Shown: positions 1-12,480 of the stretch, one piece after another
How the letters are laid out: every line of letters begins with the position of its first letter
How positions within the stretch are numbered: the first letter of the stretch is position 1
Made by a program: the position numbers and the translations under genes
Origin: Streptomyces tagetis
GTDB taxonomy: Bacteria > Actinomycetota > Actinomycetes > Streptomycetales > Streptomycetaceae
Direction of reading: 5' to 3'
DNA: 64,000 nt
NCBI RefSeq assembly: GCF_018069565.1
Contig: NZ_JAGPNL010000001.1
Span: forward strand, 1,054,001 to 1,118,000
The notes under the pieces: model-generated
Database searches by the model: none
What the model was told of the DNA's origin: nothing
The model's input: only the letters and a program-made list of their open reading frames with translations

Positions 1-552
1 GAGGAGTTCGGCGGCCTGCGCGGCTGGCCCAAGACCTCCGGCGGCCGGGGGCTTCACGTCTTCGTGCCCATCGAGGCGCGCTGGACCTTCACCCAGGTGC
101 GGCGCGCGGCGATCGCCGCCGGGCGGGAACTGGAGCGGCGGATGCCGGAGCGGGTGACCACCAAGTGGTGGAAGGAGGAGCGCGGCGAGAAGATCTTCGT
201 CGACTACAACCAGACCGCCCGCGACCGCACCATCGCCTCCGCCTACTCGGTCCGCCCGAGGCCGAACGCCCCGGTCTCCGCGCCGCTGCGCTGGGACGAG
301 GTGGGCGTCGCCGAGCCCGCCGACTTCGACATCACGACCATGCCCGCGCGCTTCGCCGAACTCGGCGACGTGCACGCGGACATGGACGCCGAGCGGCACT
401 CCCTGGAGGCCCTGCTTGACCTGGCGGCCCAGGACGAACGCGACCACGGCCTCGGCGATCTGCCGTACCCGCCGGAGTACCCGAAGATGCCGGGCGAACC
501 GAGCCGGGTGCAGCCCAGCCGGGCCAGGAGGCAGAGCCCCCCGGCCCGGTGA
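1..552 (+). CDS. LigD-type polymerase-domain protein, 3' part
   Basis: The open frame enters from before the window and ends at a TGA at 552. The visible 183 residues match the primase-polymerase (PolDom) module of bacterial NHEJ LigD: the SGGRGLHVFVP segment with its catalytic histidine, the following TTKWWKEERGEKIFVDYNQ-like block, then TIASAYSVRPRP and the VSAPLRWDEV segment. This family adds ribo- or deoxynucleotides at double-strand breaks together with Ku. No ligase or nuclease module follows, so the protein is probably a stand-alone PolDom, as is common in Streptomyces. The C-terminal 30 residues are a low-complexity Pro/Arg tail. The start lies outside the window. Confidence 0.85.
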   Translation, partial: EEFGGLRGWPKTSGGRGLHVFVPIEARWTFTQVRRAAIAAGRELERRMPERVTTKWWKEERGEKIFVDYNQTARDRTIASAYSVRPRPNAPVSAPLRWDEVGVAEPADFDITTMPARFAELGDVHADMDAERHSLEALLDLAAQDERDHGLGDLPYPPEYPKMPGEPSRVQPSRARRQSPPAR

Positions 553-565
553 ACCGCGAGCCGGA

Positions 566-2775
566 CTACAGCTCCTTGATCCGGATGTCCCGGTAGGAGA
601 CCACGTCCGAGGTGCTGTGCACCTGGAGCCCGAGGTAGCCGGAGGCGAACCGCCGCCCGTCGGTGCCCGGGTCGTCCGAGCGCGGCGGCGAGAACTCCTG
701 GCCGCCGGTGTTGTCGAACTCGTTGATCAGCACGCCGTTGCGGTAGACCGAGTAGTGCTGGTCGACCACCCGGATCTCGTAGTCGTTCCAGGTGCCCTTC
801 TCCGTCACGCCCGCGCCGGCCAGGCCCACGCGGTCGAAGCCGTAGACGGACCCCGTCTTGTACATGTCGCCGCTGGGCGAGTCGAACACCTGGACCTCGT
901 GCCCGTACTTGATGGCGACCCACTCCGGGCGCGGCTCCTCCGGGTGGTCGTGCACCTGCGGGAACCGCACGAAGACACCGGAGTTGGCGTTGCCGGTGCC
1001 CGGGGCGTCGTCACGCCACTGGAGCTTCAGCGAGAAGTCGCCGTAGGTGCGCTGGGGGAACCAGAGCATGCCGAGCCCGTCCCGGGTGGTGCCCGAGATG
1101 ATGGTCCCGTCCGGCTTCAGCGCGAACGAACCGCCGCCGACGTGCTGCCACTTGGCGAGGGATTCGGCCGTGCCGTCGAAGAGGCTGCGGTAGCCCTCGG
1201 TCTGTCCGGGCCGGCCGATGCCGGACTGGCCGGCCGCGTCGGTGATGGCCCGGTGCTCCCGCTGGTCGATGACGCCGTCCTTGCGGAGCTGGTCCAGGAC
1301 GGTCTTCACGTGCTTGAGGAAGAGCGCGTGGGAGGTCCACTCCTTCTCGTCCTCGATCAGTTCGCCGATCCGGCACCGGTTGTCGGTGACCCGGTTGGGC
1401 ACCCCCGAGTCGACGGTGCCGACGAACACGGTGCGCCGCTCGTCGTACTCCGGGCAGGGCGGCGCGGGCACCGTGCCGGCCACGACGGTGAAGCTCACCG
1501 TGAGCGGCTGGGAGGTGTTGCCCGCCTTGTCGCTCGCCCGGTAGGCCACCGTGTGCCGGCCCGCCCGGTCGACGACCACCGGCTGCGAGTAGGCCAGATA
1601 CGGTCCGGCGTCGAGGGAGTACTCGATGCCGGCCACGCCGCTGCCGCCCTCGTCGGTGGCGCTGACGGTGACCTTGGCGCTGCCGACGTAGGCCCCGTCG
1701 GAGTTCTTCGAGCCCGTCACGCTCACCCCGGTCACGGGCGGGGTGGTGTCCTGCGGGGGAGCGGCGACGACCGTGAACCCGACGCTCTTCTCCGGCGCGA
1801 CGTTGCCCGCCTTGTCGGTGGCCCGGTAGCGCACGGTGTGCGTGCCGGTCTGGTGCACCATCACCGGCCCGGTGTACGTCTGCCAGGTGCCCGAACCGAG
1901 CGCGTACTCGATGGTGTTGACGCCGGAGCCGGTGTCCGAGGCGGTGATGGTGACGGTCGCCATGTCGATGTAGGCGCCGTCGGCGTTCCGCTCCCCGGCG
2001 ACGGTCGCCGAGGTCTCGGGCGGGGCGGTGTCGTCGGTCGGCGGGGCCGCCACGGTGAACTCGACGACGGCGACGTCGGAGACGTTGCCCGCCTTGTCCA
2101 GCGCGCGGTAGCGCAGGGTGTGGGTGCCGACCTGGTCGACGACGACCGGCGTGGTGTACGGCTGCCACGCCTCGTCGTCACCGAGGGCGTACTCGATCCG
2201 GTCGACGCCGGAGCCCTCGTCGGTGGCGGAGAGGACCACGGTCGCGGAGCCGACGAAGGCGCCGTCGGCGTTCTTGGCGCCGGTCACCTCGGCGCTCGGC
2301 TTCGGCGCGGTGGTGTCCTCGCCGGAGCCCTCGGTCACCACCAGGACACCGCGCATGTCCCCGTGGCCGGGGATGGTGCAGTGGTAGGAGTAGCGGCCCG
2401 GGGTGAGGGTGACCTCGGCGGTGTGCCGGCCGCCCTGGGCGTCGCTCGGGTTGGCGAGGATGTTGAGCTGGACGTCGCTGTTGAACTCCGGGTCGGAGGT
2501 CACGAACGTCAGCGTGTGCGGCATGCTCGTGGTGTTGCCGGTCGCCTCGCTGTTCTCGAAGACGATGGTCGCCGGGCCCGCCACGGCGGTGGCCGGCGCG
2601 GTCAGGTAGCGGTCGATGTCGTTGCCCGCGGTCCAGGTCAGCACCTGCTCCGCCGCCGCGGCGGCCGGGCCCTCGCCCGGTCCGGCCGCGGACGGCGTCT
2701 GGAGGCCGAGGACGACGAGCAGGGCGGCCAGCAGACCGGCCCACACGGCTCTGGGGCGCATTCTTCGGTACCGGA

Positions 2776-2779
<4 letters not shown>
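566..2779 (-). CDS. Secreted cupredoxin / Ig-like repeat / DUF1080 keto-glycoside hydrolase
   Basis: 737 residues. Start chosen at ATG 2779, which overlaps the upstream gene's TGA by four bases and is followed at once by a signal peptide (RMRPR, then a hydrophobic stretch ending near 31). Domains in order: plastocyanin-like cupredoxin (about 45-155) with all four type 1 copper ligands visible (His in MPHTL; Cys, His and Met in HCTIPGHGDM); three Ig-like repeats of about 95 residues (156-440), each with a KAGN motif and an HT-YRA strand; a helical linker with two cysteines (440-527); and a DUF1080 domain (528-737). DUF1080 is the 3-keto-disaccharide hydrolase fold, beginning GYRSLFDG and ending in the YRDIRIKEL strand. 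The protein is exported and presumably acts on oxidised sugars; the substrate is unknown. It is likely co-transcribed after the ThuA/dehydrogenase gene. Confidence 0.9.
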
Positions 2780-6636
<3,857 letters not shown>

Positions 6637-6702
6637 CGGGGCCCCAGGTCCGCGGGGCGCCGGCGGTTATTCTGATCCGCAGCCGCCGACGAGGAGCCCC
6701 AA

Positions 6703-7773
6703 GTGAGCGAGACAGCCCCGCGCCCCACGCTGGAGGCCGTGGCCGCGCGGGCCGGGGTCTCGCGCGCCACCGTGTCCCGGGTGGTCAACGGCGCGCACGG
6801 GGTGCGGGACGCGCTCGCCGAACGGGTCCGGCACGCCGTGGACGAACTCGGCTACGTCCCCAACCAGGCCGCCCGCAGCCTCGTGACCCGGCGGCACGAC
6901 GCGATCGCCGTCGTCGCCGCCGAACCGGAGACCCGGGTCTTCGCCGACCCCTACTTCGCCCAGCAGCTCCGCGGCATCAGCAAGGAACTCACCGCCCACG
7001 ACAACCAGTTGGTCCTGCTGCTCACCGAGGGCCGCGAGGACCACGCCCGCGTCGGCCGCTACCTGGCGGGCGGACACGTCGACGGCGCCCTCGTCTTCTC
7101 CCTGCACCTGGACGACCCGCTGCCCGGACTGGTCCGCCGCGCCGGGGTGCCCACCGTCTTCGGCGGCCGGCCCGACTGGGACGACGGCCAGGGCGGCGTG
7201 GTCTACGTCGACAGCGACAACCGCGGCGGCGCCCGCGAGGCCGTACGGTACCTCGCCGCGCTCGGCCGCACCCGCGTCGCCCACATCACCGGCCCGCTCG
7301 ACCAGACCTCCGCGGCCGACCGGCTCGCCGGGTTCCGGGACGCGGCCGGCGAACACGCGCCGGGGCCCGTCGCCCGCGGTGACTTCACCCCGGCCGGCGG
7401 CGAACGGGCGATGCGCGAACTGCTCGACCGGTGCCCCGAGGTGGACGCCGTCTTCGCCGCCAACGACCTCACCGCCGCCGGCGCCCTGCGGGTGCTGCGG
7501 GAGAGCGGGCGCCGGGTGCCGGACGACGTGGCCGTGGTCGGCTTCGACGACATGCTGCCGGTCGCCGAGCAGACCGACCCGCCGCTCACCACGGTCCGTC
7601 AGGACATCGAGGGCATGGGCCGGCTGATGGCCCGCCTGCTGCTGCGCGACCTCGACCACGCGGCCGACGACGGAGACGTCGGTGGCGTCGGGGACGTCGA
7701 GGCCGGCAGCGCGCCGGATGGCTCCCGGAGCGTCGTCCTGCCCACCACCCTGGTCCGCCGCGCCAGCGCCTGA
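6703..7773 (+). CDS. LacI-family transcriptional regulator
   Basis: 356 residues from GTG 6703, preceded by a GAGGAG ribosome-binding site. The N-terminal helix-turn-helix and hinge are typical of LacI/GalR (PTLEAVAARAGVSRATVSRVVNG, then LGYVPNQAARSLVTRR). A periplasmic-binding-protein-like effector domain follows (about 65-330), with a GPLDQTSAADRLAGFRDA-like segment and AVVGFDDM. An insert of about 20 residues (DDGDVGGVGDVEAGS) near the C-terminus is unusual. Such proteins normally bind a sugar. Its place just after the laccase, in the same orientation, makes it a candidate regulator of the sugar-oxidation genes, but no operator was identified. Confidence 0.92.
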   Translation: MSETAPRPTLEAVAARAGVSRATVSRVVNGAHGVRDALAERVRHAVDELGYVPNQAARSLVTRRHDAIAVVAAEPETRVFADPYFAQQLRGISKELTAHDNQLVLLLTEGREDHARVGRYLAGGHVDGALVFSLHLDDPLPGLVRRAGVPTVFGGRPDWDDGQGGVVYVDSDNRGGAREAVRYLAALGRTRVAHITGPLDQTSAADRLAGFRDAAGEHAPGPVARGDFTPAGGERAMRELLDRCPEVDAVFAANDLTAAGALRVLRESGRRVPDDVAVVGFDDMLPVAEQTDPPLTTVRQDIEGMGRLMARLLLRDLDHAADDGDVGGVGDVEAGSAPDGSRSVVLPTTLVRRASA

Positions 7774-7805
7774 ACGGGCCCTGCCCTACGGCGAGGCTCT
7801 GCCGC

Positions 7806-8594
7806 TCACGCCTGCCGGGGCGCGGGGGTGAGTACCGCGAACCGGGCGCCCCACGGGTCGGCGAGCCGGGCCAGCCGGCCGACGCCCTCGACGTCCGTCG
7901 CCGGCAGCGGCACCTCGCCGCCCAGCTCCAGCGTCCGGGCGACCACCGCGTCGGTGTCCGGGACCGCGAAGTACGGCAGCCAGCGCGGCACCGTCTCCAC
8001 CGGATCGTCGGCGAGCGCGGCCAAGCCGCCGAACATCGCCTCCTCCTCCGCCCCGCCCGGCTCGACGCAGGTGTAGACGCCGCCCGGGAAGGTCACGCCC
8101 GAGGTGTCCAGTCCGAGCACCGCGCGGTAGTACGCCGCCGCCGCGGCCACGTCCGCCGTGTACAGCTCGGTCCAGCACAGCGCGCCGGGCACGCCGGCCG
8201 CCTCCACCCCGGCCCGCCGGCCCGGCCGCCGTACGCCGAACACCGCGCCGGTACGGTCCCGGAGCAGCGCCGTGACGGCCCCCTCGGCATCCCGCGCCGC
8301 CGCCCGCAGCACCTCGCCGCGCGACCGGCGGGAGATCTCGGCGGCGGCCTCGGGGTCCGGGCTGCGGAAGTACACCGTCCAGGCCGACGGCTCTGCGGTG
8401 GTGGCCTGCGCGGTCCGCCGCCCGCCGGCCACCACCGCGCCCTCCCGTTCGAAGAGACCCCCGTCCGCCGGGCCGGCCCCCGGACGGAACCGCCAGCCGA
8501 ACAGTGCCCGGTAGAAGGAGGCGGCGCCGTCCGGGTCCGCGACGCCCACCTCGATCCAGTCGGGGGCGCCGGTGACGAAACGGGTGGTGAGCAT
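7806..8594 (-). CDS. VOC-family (glyoxalase/bleomycin-resistance fold) protein, two domains
   Basis: 262 residues from ATG 8594. Two vicinal-oxygen-chelate modules in tandem: residues about 9-120 (WIEVGVADPDGAASFYRALFGW) and about 135-255 (CWTELYTADVAAAAAYYRAVLGL), each with the betaalphabetabetabeta start and a later DPWGARFAVL-type strand. In Streptomyces such two-module proteins are often annotated as hydroxylases or glyoxalases, but function is rarely known. Substrate cannot be assigned here. It is convergent with the LacI gene and divergent from the WhiB gene. Confidence 0.85.
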   Translation of the reverse strand: MLTTRFVTGAPDWIEVGVADPDGAASFYRALFGWRFRPGAGPADGGLFEREGAVVAGGRRTAQATTAEPSAWTVYFRSPDPEAAAEISRRSRGEVLRAAARDAEGAVTALLRDRTGAVFGVRRPGRRAGVEAAGVPGALCWTELYTADVAAAAAYYRAVLGLDTSGVTFPGGVYTCVEPGGAEEEAMFGGLAALADDPVETVPRWLPYFAVPDTDAVVARTLELGGEVPLPATDVEGVGRLARLADPWGARFAVLTPAPRQA

Positions 8595-8874
8595 CTTGGC
8601 CCTCCTCGCACGGGTCCCGCGGCACGCTCCGTACGAGTCTCGCCCCTGGCCCGCGCTCGCGCGCGCCGTCGTGCTCCGCGAGGCGGCGTGGGGGAGCATG
8701 CCGTGGGGGACCGGCGGGAGCGGCCGGCCGGGCCCGGGGGACCGCGCCCGGCCCGCGCGACCTCCGTACCGGCGCCCCGGGCCGCGTGGCAGCGGGCGCG
8801 GCGGCGATCCTGGGCGCGGCGGCGTTGATCCGGCGTTGAGCGAACGTTTTTCGGCGCGGTGAACACTCCAGGAC

Positions 8875-9120
8875 ATGCACACCGAGACGACCATCGCGCC
8901 CGTCCCCGTCTGGACGAACGAGGCGCTGTGCGCGCAGACCGGGGCGGAGTTCTTCTTCCCCGAGCCCGGAAGCTCCGTACGGGACGCCAAGCGCATCTGC
9001 GCCCTGTGCCCGATACGCCCCGCCTGCCTGGAGTACGCCCTCGCCAACGACGAGCGCTTCGGCGTGTGGGGCGGGCTGTCGGAGAAGGAACGCCTCGCCC
9101 TGCGCCGCGGCACGCGCTGA
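8875..9120 (+). CDS. WhiB-like iron-sulfur protein (81 residues)
   Basis: Compact Wbl protein with the four cysteines that ligate a [4Fe-4S] cluster: Cys19, Cys42, Cys45 and Cys51 (spacing CX22CX2CX5C), followed by the GVWGG turn and a short basic tail (ERLALRRGTR). Wbl proteins are actinobacterial transcription factors that sense O2, NO or redox state, usually by binding the primary sigma factor. Length is at the small end of the family. The 280 bp upstream region separates it from the divergent VOC gene and contains the octamer GGCGTTGA twice (8821 and 8833). Which paralogue this is cannot be settled from sequence alone. Confidence 0.93.
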   Translation: MHTETTIAPVPVWTNEALCAQTGAEFFFPEPGSSVRDAKRICALCPIRPACLEYALANDERFGVWGGLSEKERLALRRGTR

Positions 9121-9175
9121 CCCGCGCGCGCCGCGGCACCGGACCACCGGGCTCCCGGCGTCCGGCAGGGTGGCG

Positions 9176-10150
9176 TCAGATCTTGCCGCGGGCCGCCATA
9201 CGGGCCTTGCGCGCCGCCAGCCGCTCGTCGAACTTGGATGCCTCGGCGTCCAGACCGCCCATGAACAGCCCCAGCTCCTCCTGCGCCTGACAGCCCTCGG
9301 GGCCGAGCCCGTCGATCTCCATGATCTTCAGGAAGCGCAGCACCGGCTGGATCACGTCGTCGTGGTGGATGCGCAGGTTGTAGACCTCGCCGATGGCCAT
9401 CTGCGCGGCGGCCCGCTCGAAGCCGGGGATGCCGTGGCCGGGCATCCGGAAGTTCACGACCACGTCCCGCACCGCCATCATCGTCGGGTCGGGGGCGATC
9501 TCGAAGGCGGCCCGCAGCAGGTTCCGGTAGAAGACCATGTGCAGGTTCTCGTCGGTGGCGATGCGGGCCAGCATGCGGTCGCAGACCGGGTCGCCGGACT
9601 GGTGGCCCGTGTTGCGGTGCGAGATGCGGGTCGCCAGCTCCTGGAAGGCGACGTACGCGACCGAGTGCAGCATCGAGTGCCGGTTGTCCGACTCGAAGCC
9701 CTCGCTCATGTGGGCCATCCGGAACTGCTCCAGCTTGTCCGGGTCGACCGCGCGCGAGGCCAGCAGGTAGTCGCGCATGACGATGCCGTGCCGGCCCTCC
9801 TCCGCGGTCCAGCGGTGCACCCAGGTGCCCCAGGCGCCGTCGCGGCCGAAGAGGGTGGCGATCTCGTGGTGGTAGCTGGGGAGGTTGTCCTCCGTCAGGA
9901 GGTTCACCACCAGGGCGATCCGGCCGACCTCGGTGACCTTGGACTGCTCCTTCTCCCAGGGCTCGCCGTCCTCGAACAGGCCCGGGAAGTTGCGCCCGTC
10001 GCTCCACGGCACGTACTCGTGGGGCATCCAGTCCTTGGCGACCTTCAGATGGCGGTTCAGCTCCTTCTCGACCACTTCCTCCAGCGCGTACAGCAGGCGG
10101 GCATCGGTCCACTCGGCGGAATTGCCGAGGTGCGGGGAGGTGAGCGTCAC
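9176..10150 (-). CDS. Acyl-ACP desaturase (soluble diiron, DesA-like)
   Basis: 324 residues from ATG 10150. It belongs to the ferritin-like acyl-ACP desaturase family that introduces a double bond into acyl chains bound to acyl carrier protein, controlling membrane fluidity. Both diiron signatures are present: an EEGRH motif in TAEEGRHGIVM and a DENLH motif in ATDENLHMVFYRNL, plus upstream glutamates. The length (324) fits the mycobacterial and streptomycete DesA group. The gene stands alone and is convergent with whiB. Its upstream region carries a striking array of three 15-bp palindromes at 10211-10255, which suggests repressor control, probably by a TetR-type lipid sensor encoded elsewhere. 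Confidence 0.9.
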   Translation of the reverse strand: MTLTSPHLGNSAEWTDARLLYALEEVVEKELNRHLKVAKDWMPHEYVPWSDGRNFPGLFEDGEPWEKEQSKVTEVGRIALVVNLLTEDNLPSYHHEIATLFGRDGAWGTWVHRWTAEEGRHGIVMRDYLLASRAVDPDKLEQFRMAHMSEGFESDNRHSMLHSVAYVAFQELATRISHRNTGHQSGDPVCDRMLARIATDENLHMVFYRNLLRAAFEIAPDPTMMAVRDVVVNFRMPGHGIPGFERAAAQMAIGEVYNLRIHHDDVIQPVLRFLKIMEIDGLGPEGCQAQEELGLFMGGLDAEASKFDERLAARKARMAARGKI

Positions 10151-10210
10151 GGGTACTCCAGTGGGGACGTGCGACAGAGCGGAAAGGACCGGCGAGCGGT
10201 GCCGGGAAAC

Positions 10211-10259
10211 CTACGGGATCGTAGGCTACGAGACCGTAGGTTACGAGACCGTAGGTTAA
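10211..10259 (-). promoter_or_regulatory. Three-unit palindromic operator array upstream of the desaturase
   Basis: Three head-to-tail 15-bp units (10211-10225, 10226-10240, 10241-10255) with consensus YTACGRGAYCGTAGG, followed by a fourth partial unit (TTAA). Each unit is itself palindromic (TACG-N4-CGTA). The array lies 61-105 bp upstream of the desaturase start. The regular 15-bp phasing suggests cooperative binding of a dimeric repressor, likely of the TetR type by analogy with fatty-acid desaturase operators. The cognate regulator is not in the window. Confidence 0.7.
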
Positions 10260-10584
10260 ACGCGCGGTAAGGGAGGCTGAGCAGCGGGGCTCCCTTTCGG
10301 CGCGGTGGGGCGGGGAGCCGCAGGCCCGGGGGCCGGACGGGTGACACGGCCACCCGGGAGGCGTAGAAGGCGGGGCGCCGTGGGAGAGGCACCTCACACC
10401 CCCGCGCGCCCCACGGCGGGCCGGGGCGGACCGGCGCCCGCCCGGGGCGGTACGCGTGCCGGGCCCGGCCGGGGGCACACGCGCAGAGACGCCGGGAGCC
10501 GGTGCCCGCACCGCAGGAGTCCGACGGGGGCGCCGGAGCGGACCGTCCGGCCGCCCGCGCGTCCCCGGCCCCGAGGAGGCCCCC
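10260..10584. other. Intergenic region upstream of the GPP34 gene
   Basis: 325 bases of very GC-rich sequence between the desaturase operator and the GPP34 gene. The open frames here lack family similarity and look like shadows. It contains no repeat or recognisable promoter that I can support beyond the adjacent operator array. Confidence 0.5.
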
Positions 10585-11289
10585 GTGCCCGACGGCCCGC
10601 GCTCCGCGCCGAAACCGCCCCGCCTGCCCCCGCCCTCCGTGCCGGCCCGGCTCTCCCTGCTCGCCTGGGACGACACGGCGCCGGAGCCGGGCGACACGCC
10701 CGGAGGGCACCGCCTCGTGCGCGCCGGCGCCCTCGCCGACCTCGCCCGGCGCGGCCTGCTCACCGACGCGGACGGCATCGCCACCCCCGCCGACCTGGAC
10801 ACGCGCACCGGGGACATCGCCCTGGACGGACTCCTGGACCTGGTCCGCGAGTCCCCGCCGCACCGCTGGCGGACCTGGGTACGGCTCTACGCCCGGGTCA
10901 CCTACGACGCCGTCCGCGAGCAGTTGACGGCAGGGGGCTGCCTGAGGGCCGAGAAACGGCGTGTCCTCGGCGTGTTCCCTTCCGTGGAGCACGTGCTGGC
11001 GTGTCCGGGCGTGGCGCGGGCGCTCGCCGAGGAGACGCGGCACGTCCTGGACGGACCCGTCCCGTGCGCCGCCGTACCCGAGCGGGACGCGGTCGTCGCC
11101 GTCCTCGCGGAGGCCGCCCGGCTGCGCGTCCTCGGCGTGTCGGGGGACCCGGTGGAGCGGCGGCGGCGTGTCGAGGGGCTGACCGCGCTCGGCGCGGCGT
11201 CCGCCCCCGGGCTGCCCGGTGTCCTCCGCGGCCTCCGGGAGGCGGTGGGCGCCCGCCCCGCCCACGAGGCGGCCCCGGCGGACGGCTGA
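10585..11289 (+). CDS. GPP34 (GOLPH3-like) domain protein
   Basis: 234 residues from GTG 10585, chosen because of the GAGGAGG ribosome-binding site just upstream; the open frame continues upstream as low-complexity sequence. The fold resembles the GPP34/GOLPH3 family: an initial LSLLAWDD strand, ALADLARRGLLTDADG, a TPADLDTRTGDIALDGLLDLV segment, EKRRVLGVFPS and VVAVLAEAARLRVLG. In eukaryotes GOLPH3 binds phosphatidylinositol 4-phosphate on the Golgi; Streptomyces genomes carry several bacterial homologues of unknown role. No transmembrane segment is present, so it is likely cytosolic or peripheral. A strong hairpin terminator follows. Confidence 0.82.
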   Translation: MPDGPRSAPKPPRLPPPSVPARLSLLAWDDTAPEPGDTPGGHRLVRAGALADLARRGLLTDADGIATPADLDTRTGDIALDGLLDLVRESPPHRWRTWVRLYARVTYDAVREQLTAGGCLRAEKRRVLGVFPSVEHVLACPGVARALAEETRHVLDGPVPCAAVPERDAVVAVLAEAARLRVLGVSGDPVERRRRVEGLTALGAASAPGLPGVLRGLREAVGARPAHEAAPADG

Positions 11290-11322
11290 GGGGCGGCCCC
11301 GGCGGCCGGTGGAGGGCGCGCG

Positions 11323-11359
11323 CGGTGCGGGCCGGGGTGCCGTGGCCCGGCCCGCACCG
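11323..11359. terminator. Bidirectional hairpin terminator
   Basis: A perfect 14-bp inverted repeat (11323-11336 with 11346-11359) with a nine-base loop lies between the convergent GPP34 and ssgD genes. No U-tract is obvious, which is normal for Streptomyces. Confidence 0.75.
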
Positions 11360-11376
11360 TCAGCCGCGGGACACCG

Positions 11377-11799
11377 TCAGCAGGTCCCGGTGCCCCCCAT
11401 CAGCTCGGCCAACTCGTGGTCCAGGGCCAGGTGGAGGTGTTCGGCGCCGGCCGGCACCAGTTCGCCGGTGGCCCGCAGGAAGCGGCGCAGCTCGCCGGAG
11501 CGGACGTGCACGACGGCGGTCCCCTCGGGCGCGTGGAACTCCAGGACCGTCCGGTCGTACCCGTACGGCCGCACCCGTACGTCGCCCAGACCGCCGGGCT
11601 CGCGCATCCCGGTGGTGAGCAGTTCGCGGGAGAAGGTCCAGCAGACCTCCACGCCCTCCAGGGTGGCCGGAGCCGGGAACGTCATCCGTACGGCGAACGG
11701 GTCGTTCCGGTCGTAGCGCAGCGTGGCGGGGATGTTCGGCATACGGGGGGCGGCGGCGACGAGTCGCGCCTCGACGGACTGCTCAATGACGGTGGACAA
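11377..11799 (-). CDS. ssgD: SsgA-like sporulation/cell-division regulator, SsgD type
   Basis: 140 residues from TTG 11799, preceded by GAGGGAG at good spacing; upstream in-frame starts lack family similarity. SsgA-like proteins are small actinomycete proteins controlling septum placement and cell-wall remodelling in sporulating hyphae. Family features visible: IPATLRYDRNDPFAVRMTF near the N-terminus, CWTFSRELLTTGM, DVRVRPYG and the C-terminal EHLHLALDHELAELM segment. The sequence resembles S. coelicolor SsgD as I remember it, and its position near the small laccase also fits; paralogue identity is an inference. Confidence 0.82.
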   Translation of the reverse strand: MSTVIEQSVEARLVAAAPRMPNIPATLRYDRNDPFAVRMTFPAPATLEGVEVCWTFSRELLTTGMREPGGLGDVRVRPYGYDRTVLEFHAPEGTAVVHVRSGELRRFLRATGELVPAGAEHLHLALDHELAELMGGTGTC

Positions 11800-12013
11800 C
11801 GCCTGGCTCCCTCGGGACGGCTGGACGGCTGACGGGGGGTGGTGCGGTCCGGGCACTGGAGGAGACGTCGGAATCCGCCGGTCCGTGCACACCCTGTCCG
11901 GGTGACCTCTGTCACCGCGTTCATGCGCCCGCGCCGCCACGTACCGCGCGGGGTGTCGTGTTCGTCCGGAAGGTGGGTATCCGGTCCCCAGGGACGAGAG
12001 GAAAGGACCGGAC

Positions 12014-12343
12014 ATGCCACGCGGATCGAGCCCCAAACGGGAGCGTCAGTACGAGCACATCAAGCAGAGCGCGCGCGACCGGGGCGAGAGCGCGTCCCGG
12101 GCCGAGGAGATCGCGGCGCGGACCGTGAACAAGGAGCGCGCCCGCTCCGGCGAGTCCCGGACCGCGAGCCGCGTCTCGACCGAGGACATGTCCTCCGGCG
12201 AGCGGGGCGGCCGGCGCGCGGGCAGGCGCCAGGGCCCCCAGGGGCCCACCTACGACCAGCTCTACGAGGAGGCCAAACGCCGCGACGTGCACGGCCGTTC
12301 GGCCATGAACAAGAAGGAGCTGCGCAAGGCCCTCGACAAGTAG
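12014..12343 (+). CDS. Small basic protein with C-terminal Rho-N/SAP-like domain
   Basis: 109 residues from ATG 12014, with a GAAAGGA ribosome-binding site upstream. The first 80 residues are hydrophilic and rich in Arg, Glu and Ser. The last 35 (YDQLYEEAKRRDVHGRSAMNKKELRKALDK in pieces) look like the helix-extended-helix of the Rho N-terminal or SAP-type nucleic-acid-binding motif. Homologues are common in Streptomyces and are often called plasmid stabilization protein, without evidence of function. It probably binds DNA or RNA. A 15-bp tandem repeat begins 12 bases after its stop codon. Confidence 0.75.
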   Translation: MPRGSSPKRERQYEHIKQSARDRGESASRAEEIAARTVNKERARSGESRTASRVSTEDMSSGERGGRRAGRRQGPQGPTYDQLYEEAKRRDVHGRSAMNKKELRKALDK

Positions 12344-12354
12344 ACCCCGACGGG

Positions 12355-12429
12355 CAGGACCCGGGCGGACAGGCCCCGGGCAAGCAGGCCCCCGGCGGGC
12401 AGGCCCCGGGCAAGCAGGCCCCCGGCGGG
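12355..12429 (+). repeat. Five tandem 15-bp units
   Basis: Five degenerate units of about CAGGCCCCGGGCAAG alternating with CAGGCCCCCGGCGGG occupy 12355-12429; the second to fifth units form two exact 30-bp copies (12370-12399 and 12400-12429). The array lies between the Rho-N-like gene and the endonuclease V gene. In the endonuclease frame it would read as QAPGK/QAPGG pentapeptides. Confidence 0.85.
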
Positions 12430-12480
12430 CGGCCCCCCTCGTACGGCCGCCCCGGGCCGCCCCGTACGCTCGGCCTCACC

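Noticed and set aside
8595..10817. Upstream extension of the VOC frame to a 1003-residue ORF
   Set aside because: It runs antisense across whiB and through another frame of the desaturase gene; VOC similarity begins only at ATG 8594.
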